Origin: Anaerolineaceae bacterium
GTDB lineage: Bacteria > Chloroflexota > Anaerolineae > Anaerolineales > Anaerolineaceae
DNA: 64,000 nt
Assembly (NCBI GenBank): GCA_002702705.1
Contig: PABH01000029.1
Coordinates: 1 to 64,000 of the forward strand
Direction of reading: 5' to 3'
Below the pieces are notes generated by a model that had not been told where the DNA came from, did not search any database, and saw nothing but the letters and a program-made list of their open reading frames with translations. How positions within the stretch are numbered: position 1 is the first letter of the stretch; every line of letters begins with the position of its first letter. A program made the translations under genes and the position numbers. This document shows positions 42,826 through 51,520 of the stretch, in pieces.

Positions 42826-43478
42826 ATCGGAAGATTATAAAACAAGTATTGATCATCTTGGCGTTTTATATTCTGATTGGGATTGTCTTTGGATTAACCA
42901 GGTTGAAAAGATCGGCACCCATAGATCCTGTTCCTACTCCGATAGAGGTGGCAGAGGATCTTCTGCAAGAAAATCAAGAAATAGAGTTCAAGCTGCGTAA
43001 CGCACCCTGGCAAGGGCTGCGCTATATCAGCGGACAAAAAGAATGGCGCTTTTATGGTGTTGCCGGAGAAACCAAGCAGATTGACTTAATCGATCCGATG
43101 AAACTGGTGAAAGTATATTATCTCGAATCAGATGGTGATATCAGTTTCACCTGGGTGACAACAGAAATTCAATTTCCAGGCAAACCGGTCCTTTCACTCG
43201 CAGCTCAACCTATTCAAGAGGACCAGTTAATCGCTGTGCAACTCAAAGGTGATTATGTCAACCAGAACGGCGTGTTCTGGGAGGACTGCGATTCGGATTA
43301 CTGCCACCTGGCGCAGATGATTGACACCATCCTTGTGCTGGATGACCAGGGTACCGGCATCTCCAATGGCTTCATCCGTTATGGTTGGGAGCCACCAACT
43401 TACCCGATGTACGGTTTCCTGTGCTGGCAGATTGAACTTGCATATCCTCTGCAGGGGTTCGTTTCAATTTTGAATTAG
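42822..43478 (+). CDS. Membrane-anchored protein, unknown
   Basis: 218 residues. One N-terminal helix (IIKQVLIILAFYILIGIVFGL) followed by a ~190-residue extracytoplasmic domain rich in Trp, Asp and beta-type patterns (WRFYGVAGETKQIDLIDPM, DISFTWVTTEIQF, QNGVFWEDCDSDYCHLAQ). Its start overlaps the tadA stop by four bases. The family is not recognised; the setting suggests a Tad accessory such as a TadD/TadG-like pseudopilus or scaffold protein. Confidence 0.65.
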   Translation: MNRKIIKQVLIILAFYILIGIVFGLTRLKRSAPIDPVPTPIEVAEDLLQENQEIEFKLRNAPWQGLRYISGQKEWRFYGVAGETKQIDLIDPMKLVKVYYLESDGDISFTWVTTEIQFPGKPVLSLAAQPIQEDQLIAVQLKGDYVNQNGVFWEDCDSDYCHLAQMIDTILVLDDQGTGISNGFIRYGWEPPTYPMYGFLCWQIELAYPLQGFVSILN

Positions 43479-43486
43479 GAGGGTGT

Positions 43487-43870
43487 ATGCAACCTTGCGA
43501 AACCATACAAATCATCCCACTACGGGAGTATGTCGAACATCCTATCCCTCATATGATTCTCTATTGCCCAGTCTGTGGGGTTTCGTATAAATTGTCCTCA
43601 TCTCACGTGCTGCGAATTTTGGATAAATACAGGCAAGTTCTTCACAATAGCACATGCCAAATGTTGGCTTCACAGAAATTTGAAATTGATCCAGAGGAAT
43701 TACATCAGTTAGTTTGGGAAATCCCTGTTGCCGAAATCGCTAACCTGTATGGTGTTTCCAAAAAGGTCGTTGAAAAGCGTTGTCGAGCATTCGGGATTCC
43801 AAAACCCTCGCGAGATTATTGGTCAAAATCAGAAAGTATCAGAGAACTTACACTGGAGGACCAGGGATGA
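43487..43870 (+). CDS. HTH and Cys-containing small protein
   Basis: 127 residues. The N-terminal part has LYCPVCGVSYKLSSSHVLRI with a CxxC pair. The C-terminal half has an HTH (LVWEIPVAEIANLYGVSKKVVEKRCRAFG, about residues 80-110). It is preceded by GGAGGGTGT and ends by overlapping the next start. A small regulator of pilus genes is plausible. Family unknown. Confidence 0.6.
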   Translation: MQPCETIQIIPLREYVEHPIPHMILYCPVCGVSYKLSSSHVLRILDKYRQVLHNSTCQMLASQKFEIDPEELHQLVWEIPVAEIANLYGVSKKVVEKRCRAFGIPKPSRDYWSKSESIRELTLEDQG

Positions 43871-44754
43871 CTGCTTTTCGTTTCATGATCGATGCCGGTG
43901 CAGTTTTTCTGGCTGCCGGCATCTTTCTCACACTTTATAACCTGTTGTTAACCAGTGTCGAAGTCATTATTCGGATCTGGCGGAAAACATTTGTCAGTTG
44001 GGCAGGCCGCCGGTTGCGTGATATGGGCGTTATACAGGAAAAACCTTTCCGGGCGCAGGTCGAATTAGATTGGAAACGATTGGTTTTGTTGATTGCAATC
44101 CCAGTAATAGCTCTGGCAGTCCATGATTTCATGTTATCCCCTTTTGTGCTCCTGATTGGCCTGGTAATTCTGATCTGGGTGGATTTTCAAAAACGTCAGA
44201 TCGAGCGTGCCCAAATCAATGAAGATGCGGAAGTTGTTGCGTTGCAAATCCGATCTTTGATGAGTGTTGATCGTTCGATCTTAAACGGATTGACCAGGGT
44301 AGAGCTACCAATAGGGATTATGAAACACGCTATTGAGCAGGTTGCCAGTCGTTTGCGGATGCATCAACCACCAGAACAGGCTGCTCAAACATTCAAAGGT
44401 CTTCCAGGAAATGTCACGGCCAGATTGTCTGCTTTGATTGCCCATAGTGCTCAACTGACAGATCAAACCCAGGATGGGCTTCTCGTTTCTTTAGAACAGG
44501 AAGCTCATCGGCAAAAACTTCTTCGTTCAAAGACGCACCAGACACTTTCCTTGGTGCGTGGCACGATCCGTCTTTTACAAGGTGTTGTGGCTGGAGCTAT
44601 CTCATTTGTTGTACTTTCTCCAGCCTGGCGAGATTTTTTTCTACAAGACATTTCTCATCGTGTGTTGTTGGCGGTCTTAATCTGTGCATCAGCGCTGGCC
44701 AGCCTATATTTTGAGTATGAAGTCTATCAGTTGAGTTACGGGGAGGGAGCCTGA
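43867..44754 (+). CDS. Second TadB-like membrane protein
   Basis: 295 residues from ATG 43867. Helices at MIDAGAVFLAAGIFLTLYNLLL, LVLLIAIPVIALAVHDFML and LLIGLVILIWVDF come before a cytosolic domain. C-terminal helices (VVAGAISFVVLSPAW, VLLAVLICASALASLYFE) follow. The topology matches TadB/T2SSF more loosely than the 36807 gene. It ends by a shared base with the next gene. It forms a second B/C pair. Confidence 0.6.
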   Translation: MTAFRFMIDAGAVFLAAGIFLTLYNLLLTSVEVIIRIWRKTFVSWAGRRLRDMGVIQEKPFRAQVELDWKRLVLLIAIPVIALAVHDFMLSPFVLLIGLVILIWVDFQKRQIERAQINEDAEVVALQIRSLMSVDRSILNGLTRVELPIGIMKHAIEQVASRLRMHQPPEQAAQTFKGLPGNVTARLSALIAHSAQLTDQTQDGLLVSLEQEAHRQKLLRSKTHQTLSLVRGTIRLLQGVVAGAISFVVLSPAWRDFFLQDISHRVLLAVLICASALASLYFEYEVYQLSYGEGA

Positions 44755-45590
44755 TGGATACCTATTCCCTGGTAGTGGGCTTTAGCCTGGCAATCGGAGT
44801 GGGCATGATTGCCAATACCGTTCTATCCATTTTTATTGAAACAGGAAGGAGGTTTAGCCGAACCGCAAGCCGCGGACGGTTGCATGCGCTCGGGCTCGGC
44901 GTTCGGGAACAAAAAGAAGATAAAAAATCGGAAGATGCCATTCTGGGATTGGACCATATTCCATGGAACAGTTTGTATGCTGGTGCGGCGTTGATCGGAC
45001 TACTTTTATTGGCTGTTCTTGGGCCATCTCTAACCAGTCTGAAATGGGGCTTCCTGGCTTTACCGGCCTTGGTATGGTTAGCCAAACGATACCTGATCCA
45101 GCAGCGCAAACGGTTCATGGTCGGTCAAATTCGGCAGTTCTTGATTGATGTGCGTCTGCATATGAGCCTACAAGGGTCGCTCTTGCTGGGACTGGAGAGT
45201 ATTGGCAGAACCACCCTGGAAACATCAGCGGTATATCAACGCCTGCAAAAGCGATTGAAGGGCAGTTCTGCCCGCAGTGGTTTGGATTTACTCAGCCAAC
45301 TGGCGGATGACTTGAAATCCCCGCAGTTGCTGCACGTTGTTCAACGTGTCCAAGCTGCCCAGCAGTCCGGAGGTGTCTCCGATGTTGATCAAGCGATTGC
45401 CAGTGTCATCGAAGAATTGAACGAAGAGATCGGTTACCAATCCGAGGAACAGATGCAGCGTTTGCCCCTGCGCATCACCTTACTGGCTATGCCGTTTCTC
45501 CTTGGTCCAATTGTTATCTTGTTGTTTTACCCGCTCGTTGATCGCATCCTGAAAACCCTCTCCGGGGTGTCGATTGGCGGTGGTTTCTAA
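44754..45590 (+). CDS. Second TadC-like membrane protein
   Basis: 278 residues. Start helix (LVVGFSLAIGVGMIANTVLS), helix pair (LYAGAALIGLLLLAVLGPSL, WGFLALPALVWLAKRYL), a T2SSF-like domain (RQFLIDVRLHMSLQGSLLLGLESI, HVVQRVQAAQQSGGVSD) and C-terminal helices (LLAMPFLLGPIVILLFYPLV). Overlaps the upstream stop by one base. A conserved hairpin follows at 45591. Confidence 0.65.
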   Translation: MDTYSLVVGFSLAIGVGMIANTVLSIFIETGRRFSRTASRGRLHALGLGVREQKEDKKSEDAILGLDHIPWNSLYAGAALIGLLLLAVLGPSLTSLKWGFLALPALVWLAKRYLIQQRKRFMVGQIRQFLIDVRLHMSLQGSLLLGLESIGRTTLETSAVYQRLQKRLKGSSARSGLDLLSQLADDLKSPQLLHVVQRVQAAQQSGGVSDVDQAIASVIEELNEEIGYQSEEQMQRLPLRITLLAMPFLLGPIVILLFYPLVDRILKTLSGVSIGGGF

Positions 45591-45614
45591 CCCCCTATCG
45601 CTCCGCGATGGGGG
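45591..45614 (+). terminator. Intercistronic hairpin before pilin genes
   Basis: CCCCCTATCGC-TCC-GCGATGGGGG, 10 pairs with one bulged T. No clear T-run directly after; CATTTTT follows 19 bases later. Could separate pilin from machine gene expression. Confidence 0.55.
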
Positions 45615-45671
45615 CCTACCAGCCCATTTTTCAAAACCCCCGCCCAAAGTGCGAGGGAAAGGAGCCTGTTT

Positions 45672-45842
45672 ATGTTGTTCGATAAGAAAGCATCCGAAAT
45701 TCCACAGTTTGTTGTTGTTCTGGCGATCGCCGTTGTCTTGGGAGCAGTGGCTATCTGGGCTATCCTGAGCAATATCGGTACACAAGGCGGCAGTATTGCG
45801 GACTGGATTAACAGCATCGCTGTGCCGGCTGCACACCCATAA
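45672..45842 (+). CDS. Small Flp-pilin-like protein
   Basis: 56 residues: MLFDKKASEIPQFVVVLAI followed by a hydrophobic helix (VVLGAVAIWAILSNIG) and a short tail. The leader lacks the Gly and Glu of a classical Flp pilin. Short length, hydrophobic core and location between TadC-like and Flp genes still suggest a pilin-like subunit. Confidence 0.65.
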   Translation: MLFDKKASEIPQFVVVLAIAVVLGAVAIWAILSNIGTQGGSIADWINSIAVPAAHP

Positions 45843-45862
45843 TTTTTTTAGCAAACCTGGTG

Positions 45863-45888
45863 GCTGGTCTTCTATCCTGAAGACCAGC
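45863..45888 (+). repeat. Intercistronic hairpin 1
   Basis: GCTGGTCTTC-TATCCT-GAAGACCAGC, a perfect 10-base stem between the two pilin genes. A probable RNA processing or stability element, with no T-run. Confidence 0.65.
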
Positions 45889-45906
45889 TATCAACCATTA
45901 ACACTC

Positions 45907-45935
45907 CGCTTCCTCTGTAAAAGTGCAGAGGAGCG
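45907..45935 (+). repeat. Intercistronic hairpin 2
   Basis: CGCTTCCTCTG and CAGAGGAGCG pair almost completely (one bulge) around seven bases, just before the Flp pilin ribosome site. Confidence 0.6.
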
Positions 45936-45955
45936 TTCCAAGGAGAGGAGGAATT

Positions 45956-46102
45956 ATGTTGCATGATCGAAATGGACAGAGCGTTGTTGAGTATATCGTT
46001 GTCCTGGCGATCTTCATCGCTCTTGTTGGCGGCGCACTCTGGGAAGTCTTTTCCACTTTAAAGGTCAAGTTCAATGATGTCAACGCCGAAATTGGGTCTT
46101 AA
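45956..46102 (+). CDS. flp: Flp-type pilin
   Basis: 48 residues: MLHDRNGQSVVEYIVVLAIF, then a hydrophobic helix and a short tail (STLKVKFNDVNAEIGS). The G-QSVVEY junction with Glu five after the cleavage Gly is the classic Flp prepilin signature, cut by a TadV-type peptidase. ATG 45956 is preceded by AGGAGAGGAGG. Its end overlaps the TadE-like gene by 29 bases. Confidence 0.85.
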   Translation: MLHDRNGQSVVEYIVVLAIFIALVGGALWEVFSTLKVKFNDVNAEIGS

Positions 46103-46520
46103 ATCAGATTCAAAAGGGCAGGCAGCGGTTGAAGCCTTGTTAGTTCTGATGGTGCTTGCACTGGTAATTTTTGGTGGTATTGAACTCAGCCGTGGTGTGG
46201 CCATGAGGCAGGCATTGGACAGCAGTGCCAGCGCAGCTGTTCGCGCTTTATCCCTAGATCCTACCCAATGGAGTTATGCAAAGAACTTGATTCAAGAAGG
46301 GACGAACCAAAATGTGATGGGTACGGTTGAGGCTACGACCATTCAAGTTTTTGATGCTGCCGGCACTCCACGGAGTTCAGCTTGGCTTTCAGGCAGCCCA
46401 TTTGGAACTACTTTTATCTTGGAGGCTTCTGCACCATTTCAGGCAGATATTCCCTTCCTTTCTGAACCCATCATGACAATACGAGTTCAGCACTGGGGAA
46501 TCGTGGAGCGGTATCCATGA
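46074..46520 (+). CDS. TadE-like pseudopilin
   Basis: 148 residues. KGQAAVEALLVLMVLALVIFGG is the TadE N-terminal motif with a helix, and GVAMRQALDSSASAAVRA the typical continuation. TadE/F-like proteins act as pseudopilins in the Tad machine. It overlaps the Flp pilin stop by 29 bases and the next gene by four. Confidence 0.75.
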   Translation: MMSTPKLGLKSDSKGQAAVEALLVLMVLALVIFGGIELSRGVAMRQALDSSASAAVRALSLDPTQWSYAKNLIQEGTNQNVMGTVEATTIQVFDAAGTPRSSAWLSGSPFGTTFILEASAPFQADIPFLSEPIMTIRVQHWGIVERYP

Positions 46521-47056
46521 TCCCATTACCTTTAAAAGCTTTTACTGGAAATGGGATGATTATTGAAAGAAAAGCACAATCCGCAGTGTGGGGATTATTA
46601 TCCATCCTCGTGCTTGTAGTGATTGCAGGTGGGCTCGTGGATATTTACCGGCTGTATGCGGCACGTAATTGGGCTTATTCTGTCGCGCAAGAGGCTGCAC
46701 TTGCAGGAGCATCCCGAGGAAGGGACTGGGATGCTGTTCTCACTACTGGCTTTATCCAACTAGATCAAGCCGTGGCCAGTAATGAAACCCAAAACGTAGT
46801 TACTTCTGCTATGCAAGCGCGCGGAATTATTGGGTACACCTCGTCAATTCGGGTTCTGCCTGATCCTTTTGGAGGAACGATTTCCGGATTTCCGCCTCGT
46901 CCAGTTCGCTTGGGAAATGGATTAAGTGATTGGTCTAGTAATGAACCTGCTGTTGGAGTCTATTTGGAGGTTCCAATCCAATGGACGATTCTAAACATTT
47001 TCGGAATCGAATTGAAAACCGTTCGGGTATTTGCATCCGCTGGGGTTGTCCAATGA
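46517..47056 (+). CDS. TadE/G-like pseudopilin
   Basis: 179 residues. IERKAQSAVWGLLSILVLVVI and AGGLVDIYRLYAARNWAYSVA (TM plus start of the pseudopilin domain) resemble TadG/TadE. Starts inside the end of the previous gene and ends overlapping the next start. Location and length support a minor pseudopilin. Confidence 0.65.
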   Translation: MIPLPLKAFTGNGMIIERKAQSAVWGLLSILVLVVIAGGLVDIYRLYAARNWAYSVAQEAALAGASRGRDWDAVLTTGFIQLDQAVASNETQNVVTSAMQARGIIGYTSSIRVLPDPFGGTISGFPPRPVRLGNGLSDWSSNEPAVGVYLEVPIQWTILNIFGIELKTVRVFASAGVVQ

Positions 47057-48867
47057 AAAAATTTATCTTAAATCTGATGAAGCGTAAGAAAACACTTCTG
47101 GGAATTATCCTCGCCATCGTGATTGGTTTGGTGATCACGATCTCTGCGCTGGCTGATTATGGCCATCCTGTCGTTTCCTATAATCCAAATCCCGTTTCGA
47201 TCACGTTCCCCAGAGCTGGAAGAATTGTATTATGGAATGTCATCACCTCAAGCTCACCGGGGTATTTTTCACGCTATTACTTCATCCGTAATGGCTGCAG
47301 AGTAGGTCAGAACTGCACCTATATGGATGTGATTAACAATCAAACTGTGCTGACCCCGATCACAGTTGCAGCTGGTGAGACGATCCAAATCAGAGGTTGT
47401 GATTGTTATGGAGGCAACTGCGGTTCGGGGGGATGTGCTAACCCCCATGTGGGTTGGAAAACGCCACACCATGATAATTTTTGTGCAAGTTATTTTTATT
47501 CACAATATTATGACCCGAATGCAGGTGGTAGAGACTTTACTAGTTTAATGACAGCATTTCTTGCATCCGGAGACACAATTATTGGTACCCCGCAGTGTTG
47601 GGGGGATTGGGATGAGGATAATGCAAATGGCCGATATGACCATGATTTTGAAGATTTCGTCTTAATCTGGGCTTATCGTGACACTTTTACTGGCTACCAT
47701 GACGGAGCCTCTGGAACAGTGCCTCAATCCCAATGTCGGGCTTACGGCTGGGTGATGCAAGATGCCGCTCCAGGGTTGGATATTAATTACCGCATCCTGG
47801 TAGATGGCAATTCGGTAGCGAGTGGAGTCGCTAACCAATATCGAGCGGATCTGACCGGAACATGCACGAGCGGCACTTGTGGGTTCACTCAAGATTTATG
47901 GGGATTGATCTCGCCCAATGTTCAACACACCATACGCGTTCAGGGTCAAAATCCCTATAATTCCTCCTGGTTTGATCTCTCAGGAACAAATAAAACGATT
48001 CGGTGCTCACTCCCGCCCAGCGTGGATTTAAAAGTGAATAACCAGGATGGAACAATCCGCCTGACTTCTCCCGCTCAATATTTGTTGAGTTGGACATCCA
48101 GTAATGCAGATACCTGTACTGCCTCAGGAAGCTGGACTGGAACGAAGGGTCAGTCCGGCTCGTTAAATTACTCCGGCATAACCACTGGAAGTTACACTTA
48201 TACGTTGACATGTGCCAATCCCATTGGTTCCGCATCAGATAGTGTCACTGTCATTGTCTACAATCCACCCGCAGTGGATTTGAAGGTTAACAACACCGAT
48301 GGTCCTCTGACATTAATTTCTCCCGCAAACTTTACCCTGAGTTGGATCAGTCGCGATGCGACCAATTGTTCAGCAGTCAGCTCAAATGGCAGCTGGGTTG
48401 GGAATGTGGTCTTTGCTGGAAATCAGCCTATGAGTGGAGTCCCGACTGGAACGCACACCTATACAATCACCTGTTCTAATCAGTATGAAACTGCTAGCGA
48501 TTCAGTCACGGTTATTGTGATTGCACCACTTCGCGGGACAATAGCGGTCACATATGCGCGTTTATTGTTATTTGCTCCTAGCCTGGATCAACCCGCACAG
48601 ACCCTAACTGGAGAGGTAACAGGTGGTGTTCCACCTTATTCTATTTTGGTGCAAGTTCGGGCACCATCGGGAGCTCAATTTTCTTTGAACCGCAATGGCT
48701 CAACCTGGTCTGTGACTCCTGAGAATTCAGGAGATCTCAATTTTGGCACCACAGAAGAGGGTATCTGGACCGCATGGGCTGATTTGTCGGATGATTTTGG
48801 CCAGACATATCGAACACCCAGCGTAGTTTGGGAGGTGGCATGGCATCCCGTGCATGGTCGCCCGTAA
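47053..48867 (+). CDS. Large secreted protein with Ig-like repeats
   Basis: 604 residues from ATG 47053, overlapping the upstream stop. An N-terminal helix (TLLGIILAIVIGLVITISALA) may be a signal or anchor. The middle is Cys-rich and hydrophilic (NGCRVGQNCTYMDVI, CDCYGGNCGSGGCANP). Two tandem Ig-like repeats follow (VDLKVNNQDGTIRLTSPAQY and VDLKVNNTDGPLTLISPANF, each ending SDSVTVIV), then a third beta domain. This could be a pilus tip adhesin or a surface-exposed partner. The family is unknown. Confidence 0.7.
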   Translation: MKKFILNLMKRKKTLLGIILAIVIGLVITISALADYGHPVVSYNPNPVSITFPRAGRIVLWNVITSSSPGYFSRYYFIRNGCRVGQNCTYMDVINNQTVLTPITVAAGETIQIRGCDCYGGNCGSGGCANPHVGWKTPHHDNFCASYFYSQYYDPNAGGRDFTSLMTAFLASGDTIIGTPQCWGDWDEDNANGRYDHDFEDFVLIWAYRDTFTGYHDGASGTVPQSQCRAYGWVMQDAAPGLDINYRILVDGNSVASGVANQYRADLTGTCTSGTCGFTQDLWGLISPNVQHTIRVQGQNPYNSSWFDLSGTNKTIRCSLPPSVDLKVNNQDGTIRLTSPAQYLLSWTSSNADTCTASGSWTGTKGQSGSLNYSGITTGSYTYTLTCANPIGSASDSVTVIVYNPPAVDLKVNNTDGPLTLISPANFTLSWISRDATNCSAVSSNGSWVGNVVFAGNQPMSGVPTGTHTYTITCSNQYETASDSVTVIVIAPLRGTIAVTYARLLLFAPSLDQPAQTLTGEVTGGVPPYSILVQVRAPSGAQFSLNRNGSTWSVTPENSGDLNFGTTEEGIWTAWADLSDDFGQTYRTPSVVWEVAWHPVHGRP

Positions 48868-49808
48868 TCCGAATTCTACTAGTCGCCCTTACCGTGATGA
48901 CCACTGCCAGTTGGGAAACAACATCTGTGAAGGCTGACAGTGGTGGAACCTGCCAGATGGCTTATGGCTTAACCCCAATAGCAATTCCTGATTGGTTAAT
49001 GCCCGTGAGCGGGAACACGAACCTAGCCACTGCCAACCGTTATGATGTTTTGGCTGCTGAGTTATTGACCTCCGGATTAGTCGATGGTGCTATCTGCCCA
49101 GCACAAGGGTTGAATCCTGATGGCTCTGCAAATGGTTGTGGAATCGAACTTGCTAAAGACCAGGTGCTCACATGGCAGAATCAATTTGACTCGGTGATTC
49201 TCTCTTCTTCTCAGGCTGCAGAGTTACCCCCAAAGGTAGTTAAAGCTGTCATTGCCGTTGAATCGCAATTCTGGCCAGCGGCAAATTGGACTCTGGGTGA
49301 GATTGGATTGGGTCAGATGACCATATATGGTGCAGACCTTGTTTTGATGTGGCGGCCGGCTTATTTCCAAACCATTTGCCGGCAAACATACGGTGAAGTA
49401 GGGTGTACTACCCAATATCAATTCCTAGATTCTTCAACGCAATACTTATTACGCGGAATGGTTTTACGGGATATCGAGGCCACCTGCCCGAATTGTCCAG
49501 GGGGTGTTGATCTTGAAAAAGGAAACCAAGCGATACGAGTTCTGACTGAAACCCTCAATGCAAGTTGTTTGCAATCGACCAGGATTTTCAATCTGGCAAC
49601 CGGCAAACAACCAGCTGCGATTTTAAGTTATGACGATTACTGGCGTCTGGTTCTAGCAAACTACCATGCCGGCGCTGGGTGTGTTTATCAAGCTCTTCGA
49701 AAAACCGGAAATCCGAACAGTTGGAATAGCATTGCAGCCAATTTTTCAAGCGGTTGTGCAAGTGGCGCTGAATATATTCGACGGATCGAAGGGCAGATCA
49801 AGCCGTAG
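48840..49808 (+). CDS. Lytic transglycosylase-like protein (SLT)
   Basis: 322 residues. Signal peptide (IRILLVALTVMTTASW). The SLT core is KVVKAVIAVESQFWPAANW with the catalytic Glu, LGEIGLGQMTIYGADL and LANYHAGAGCVYQAL. Extra Cys are consistent with secretion. Such enzymes open peptidoglycan for passage of pili or secretion machines. Start overlaps the Ig-repeat gene. Confidence 0.82.
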   Translation: MASRAWSPVIRILLVALTVMTTASWETTSVKADSGGTCQMAYGLTPIAIPDWLMPVSGNTNLATANRYDVLAAELLTSGLVDGAICPAQGLNPDGSANGCGIELAKDQVLTWQNQFDSVILSSSQAAELPPKVVKAVIAVESQFWPAANWTLGEIGLGQMTIYGADLVLMWRPAYFQTICRQTYGEVGCTTQYQFLDSSTQYLLRGMVLRDIEATCPNCPGGVDLEKGNQAIRVLTETLNASCLQSTRIFNLATGKQPAAILSYDDYWRLVLANYHAGAGCVYQALRKTGNPNSWNSIAANFSSGCASGAEYIRRIEGQIKP

Positions 49809-49821
49809 AAAAAGAGGTGTT

Positions 49822-50388
49822 ATGGATTGGATTATTTTTGGCCTTGTTGTAACCTGGTTGGGAATCGTATCTTGGTTCGATATTCGAAAAAGTGAAATAC
49901 CTCACAGCGCATGGGTGGTTATTCCTCTTATTGGCGCAGGTCTTTATCGAATCTTGCAGGGAGACTGGACATTAGTCCTACTTGCTGCTGTAGTTGCTGC
50001 TGTTAGTGAACGGTATAGGATATCTAAAGCATTTGGCTGGGAAGAATTAAGCCGAATAATCACCTGGCTCCCATTGCTATTTTTGGGGGCATTCCTCTCG
50101 ATTCAATCTTCACCACTTTCAGCTTTGGCAATCATTGGCTTCTGGGCAGCCTGGGAATTGAAGTGGTGGGGTGGCGCGGATGCCGTCAGTGCAATTACGA
50201 TCTGTCTTATCTGGCCAGGGATTTTCTTTATCATATCTTTTCTGGTTATTCACCTAATCGTTGTGATTGTTTCGGGATTAATTTCAGTGATTCGGGAACA
50301 GAAAATTAAGCTTCACCGTGTACCGGGTTTGCCGATATTGTTAGCCTCGGTATTAATCTTGAAAGTAGGGATAATTATTTTAGGCTAA
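49822..50388 (+). CDS. Type IV prepilin peptidase (TadV/CpaA-like, A24)
   Basis: 188 residues from ATG 49822. Six to seven helices. The two catalytic Asp are in WFDIRKSEIPHS and WGGADAVSAITI. TadV-like peptidases cleave Flp prepilin and pseudopilins after Gly. It is the last gene of operon B. Confidence 0.85.
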   Translation: MDWIIFGLVVTWLGIVSWFDIRKSEIPHSAWVVIPLIGAGLYRILQGDWTLVLLAAVVAAVSERYRISKAFGWEELSRIITWLPLLFLGAFLSIQSSPLSALAIIGFWAAWELKWWGGADAVSAITICLIWPGIFFIISFLVIHLIVVIVSGLISVIREQKIKLHRVPGLPILLASVLILKVGIIILG

Positions 50389-50403
50389 TCCGCAATGTCT
50401 GGA

Positions 50404-50796
50404 TTATGCCTTTGTGTTCAATACAAAACTTTCGATGTCTTCCTCTCTTACGCGGACTACTTTACCAAATCTCACAACTGGTATTTCACCAGTTCGCATC
50501 AACCGATAGGCACCGGATTTGCTTATTCTTAGATATTTCGCTACTTCCTCGGCTTTCAGTAGCCGTTTTTGAGGATATGTGGGAGGTGTAGCTTTTTCTA
50601 CGGGAGTTTTTTCAGCGGCTTGGTTTGGAATAACCCGAAGTAGATTCTTAACCCCTCGCCGTTCACGTAATTCGCCCACCTTTTCACCAAGAGCCCACAG
50701 CAAGAACTCATTGAGAGTGATTCCCTCGACCTTTGCGTAAACTTCAATTTCCTTTATAAGTTCGTTCGGAATGATTACTTCCACTTTATGTATCAT
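50404..50796 (-). CDS. Excisionase-like DNA-binding protein with ribbon-helix-helix-like N-terminus
   Basis: 130 residues from ATG 50796, with GGAGG four bases upstream. Residues 1-50 (VEVIIPNELIKEIEVYAKVEGITLNEFL) resemble a ribbon-helix-helix domain. The C-terminus is an excisionase-type HTH (LLKAEEVAKYLRISKSGAYRL, GEIPVVRFGKVVRVREEDIE). It is the only leftward gene inside the pilus region and is divergent from operon C, so it is a good candidate to regulate the shared promoters or excision. That role is inferred. Confidence 0.78.
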   Translation of the reverse strand: MIHKVEVIIPNELIKEIEVYAKVEGITLNEFLLWALGEKVGELRERRGVKNLLRVIPNQAAEKTPVEKATPPTYPQKRLLKAEEVAKYLRISKSGAYRLMRTGEIPVVRFGKVVRVREEDIESFVLNTKA

Positions 50797-50848
50797 CAAA
50801 CCTCCATGACAACGGGAACAGTGGCTGTTACTCCCATCAAGAAATTGG

Positions 50849-50881
50849 CCACCTTGGATAACTTCATTCCGTCATTATAAT
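50849..50881 (+). promoter_or_regulatory. Element promoter C (degenerate box)
   Basis: CCACCTTGGAT (50849-50859), 16 bases, then TATAAT (50876-50881). It differs from the CCCCCTGGGAT box at two positions but has the same layout and is followed by the same TCGTTGG hairpin. Confidence 0.55.
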
Positions 50882-50911
50882 TATTAATAGACAATCTTTG
50901 ATTAATCGTTG

Positions 50912-50949
50912 GCTGGACAGAACCTTCTGGGCGCAGAAGTGAGTCCAGC
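50912..50949 (+). terminator. Leader terminator/attenuator C
   Basis: After TCGTTG, GCTGGAC (50912-50918) pairs with GTCCAGC (50943-50949) with an inner CTTCTG/CAGAAG hairpin, then CTTTAATTTTT. Same arrangement as the other three leaders. Confidence 0.65.
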
Positions 50950-50997
50950 TTTAATTTTTAAGCACTTGCACTGATGCAGAATGGATAGGAGCGCCTT

Positions 50998-51498
50998 CTG
51001 ATCGCTACTTTCGCCGTTTTAACCCTGTTTTTTGCCTGTATGGTCTACGATCTCCGCAACCACCAGGTCCCCACACCATTAACCGTTGGCGGGATGGTTG
51101 GTGCAGGTTTGTATGCCCTTTTCAACGGCTTATGGGCTCCAGTATTGTTGATGATTGCATTGACACACGTATCAGATTTCAACCCCCGAGAAAAACGTCT
51201 GGCATTCGCCCTCACGTTGTCCGTATTTTCTGCAATTTTTCAACCTTCAGCGGCGTTGATTTGCCTTCTTATCCTTGTCGTGTGGGTACTTTGGGAATTT
51301 GGTGTTTTAGGAGGTGCGGATGTCAAGCTGATCATTACTGCTGCCCTGGTTCTTGGAAATCCAATTTTTCTGATCCCGATAACAGTTGTCGGTGGAGTGC
51401 AGGGCGTAATCGCGAGCCTTCAGAAAAAGAGGGAAATTCCTTTTGTCGTATCAATTTTTTGTGGGACATTGTTGTTCGTTCTCTATCCATATTTCTAA
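50998..51498 (+). CDS. Second type IV prepilin peptidase (A24)
   Basis: About 166 residues if it starts at CTG 50998, where AGGAG lies six bases upstream; the first ATG at 51040 would omit the first helix (LLIATFAVLTLFFACMVYDL). The active site Asp residues are in YDLRNHQVP and GGADVKLIITAAL. It is the first gene of operon C and presumably serves the pilin at 51521. An ATG upstream at 50982 is out of frame. Confidence 0.75.
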   Translation: MIATFAVLTLFFACMVYDLRNHQVPTPLTVGGMVGAGLYALFNGLWAPVLLMIALTHVSDFNPREKRLAFALTLSVFSAIFQPSAALICLLILVVWVLWEFGVLGGADVKLIITAALVLGNPIFLIPITVVGGVQGVIASLQKKREIPFVVSIFCGTLLFVLYPYF

Positions 51499-51520
51499 AG
51501 AAGGAAGGAGGTGATTGGCA

